A stretch of DNA of 64,000 nt from NCBI RefSeq assembly GCF_028453695.1, contig NC_135774.1:21266001-21330000 (forward strand). The letters are read 5' to 3'. Positions within the stretch are counted from its first letter, which is position 1, and every line of letters starts with the position of its first letter. This document shows positions 63,305-64,000 of this stretch, one piece after another. Made by a program: the position numbers and the translations under genes. Origin of the DNA: Augochlora pura (lineage: Eukaryota; Arthropoda; Insecta; Hymenoptera; Halictidae). A model generated the notes under the pieces. It saw only the letters and a list, made by a program, of their open reading frames with translations. It did not search any database and had not been told where the DNA came from.

Positions 63305-64000
63305 ATGGAGTATGGAAGCGGCGGGGGCGGAGGCGGCGGGGGCCGTGGGGGTATCCAACCACCCTCTGCAGCTGCGAGGGGTATGACGGGGACAGATACT
63401 ACCGATGCTGCATGGCACAAACACGAACAAATGATCCTTATGGAATCCAGGCACAAGCAACAATGTGAGTATACCTACTCAAAATCATGCCTTTATTACT
63501 TTCGATCAACACCGACTTCCAGCTGCAAGGGCTTGAAAACTGGTATAATTTCGATCCTGGTCTTTTGAACAGTCATGAATAGACTGTGGAATTTATGCAT
63601 CTATGAAAGTAATTAGTGGAACAAATATGAAACAGTAGAAAGCTTTAAGAATTGAGTTTATATTAGGAGTTCAAGGATGTTAATACATTATTCTTAACAT
63701 ATATACAGTATAATATAGTACATATAATATATACATATACATAAACAAGAAATTGTCTTGTTTAAAATGTCCAAACAATTGTCTTGCTCTATCAGGCAAA
63801 GTATTAAGGACGAAGAAGTGCCAGTCAAAGTAGCTGTGAAAGAAATCGTAGTACAGTTAATATTGATAAAGAAAGAAATAATGCGATCCAAATGACAATT
63901 GCTACTTATTATTGATGCAGATCATTTTTATTTTGCAGAAAGTCCACAATCTAATCATGAAGAGTCGGCATTTTCAGTTACTGTTATAAAGGACCGATTT
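63305..64000 (+). CDS. N-terminal exon(s) of an unrecognised protein, runs off the window
   Basis: An ATG at 63305 opens 53 codons plus one base up to a strong donor 'caat|gtgagt' at 63464. The product starts MEYGSGGGGGGGGRGG, then 'IQPPSAAARG' and a more ordinary stretch 'AAWHKHEQMILMESRHKQQ'. Near the end another open frame reads 'ESPQSNHEESAFSVTVIKD'. The best-looking acceptor (ttttgcag, exon from 63939) would join as T|AA, a stop. An acceptor 18 bases upstream (gatgcag, exon from 63921) keeps the frame open, adding YHFYFAE. An unseen exon between them or a later start is also possible. I do not recognise the protein; its long leader suggests a regulated gene. Confidence 0.5.

Noticed and set aside
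63028..63463. Minus-strand frames rich in Pro, Leu and Ser
   Set aside because: Antisense of the purine-rich leader and glycine-rich first exon.
1..64000. CRISPR arrays, bacterial operons or defence systems
   Set aside because: None seen. All supported genes are eukaryotic with spliceosomal introns.

Overview
The window looks like a scaffold piece from an insect nuclear genome. It is AT-rich, its genes are split by GT-AG introns, and intergenic DNA is extensive. There are copia- and gypsy-type retroelement remnants and short TA-flanked inverted-repeat elements, but no operons or bacterial signals. The protein sequences (Homer, ICln, Upf2, ABHD17, TUT1) are of arthropod type, and the base composition would fit a hymenopteran such as a bee. 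That last step is inference, because no species-diagnostic marker was found. A 100-base run of N at 58710-58809 marks an assembly gap.

Layout. 1-17100 holds no gene I can support. It carries degenerate ~315-bp direct repeats (1-1530), two CpG-richer islands (about 4600-5900 and 8450-9850), a duplicated ~87-bp block (6276/6462), two MITE-like elements (10191-10370 and 16405-16861) and a CT microsatellite. 17154-20128 (minus) is ABHD17, a depalmitoylase, in three exons. An open frame of 115 codons follows its UGA stop. 22714-25438 (plus) is Homer in six exons and 28480-29548 (plus) is ICln in five exons. 30447-33887 (minus) is Upf2 in one uninterrupted coding exon. 37553-41181 (plus) is an RS-rich nuclear protein in six exons. 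42569-45119 is a copia element with both LTRs, primer site and polypurine tract, but an internal deletion. 45839-48689 (minus) is a TUT1/Star-PAP-like nucleotidyltransferase with a triplicated zinc finger. About 49590-51684 is a decayed gypsy-type LTR element. From about 52640 to the window end there is probably the 5' part of one or more large plus-strand genes: a low-complexity exon at 52640-53700, a long AT-rich stretch, then a purine-rich leader and a first coding exon at 63305-63464.

The genes are independent eukaryotic loci, not a pathway cluster. Several act in RNA metabolism (Upf2 in nonsense-mediated decay, ICln in Sm-core assembly, TUT1 in RNA 3'-end modification, the RS protein probably in mRNA processing). 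ABHD17 and Homer, arranged head-to-head, both have known roles at synapses in other animals. The observation most worth following is the long conserved-looking frame behind the ABHD17 stop codon, a candidate for stop-codon readthrough. Exon joins were derived by eye from splice signals and reading frame, without transcript evidence.
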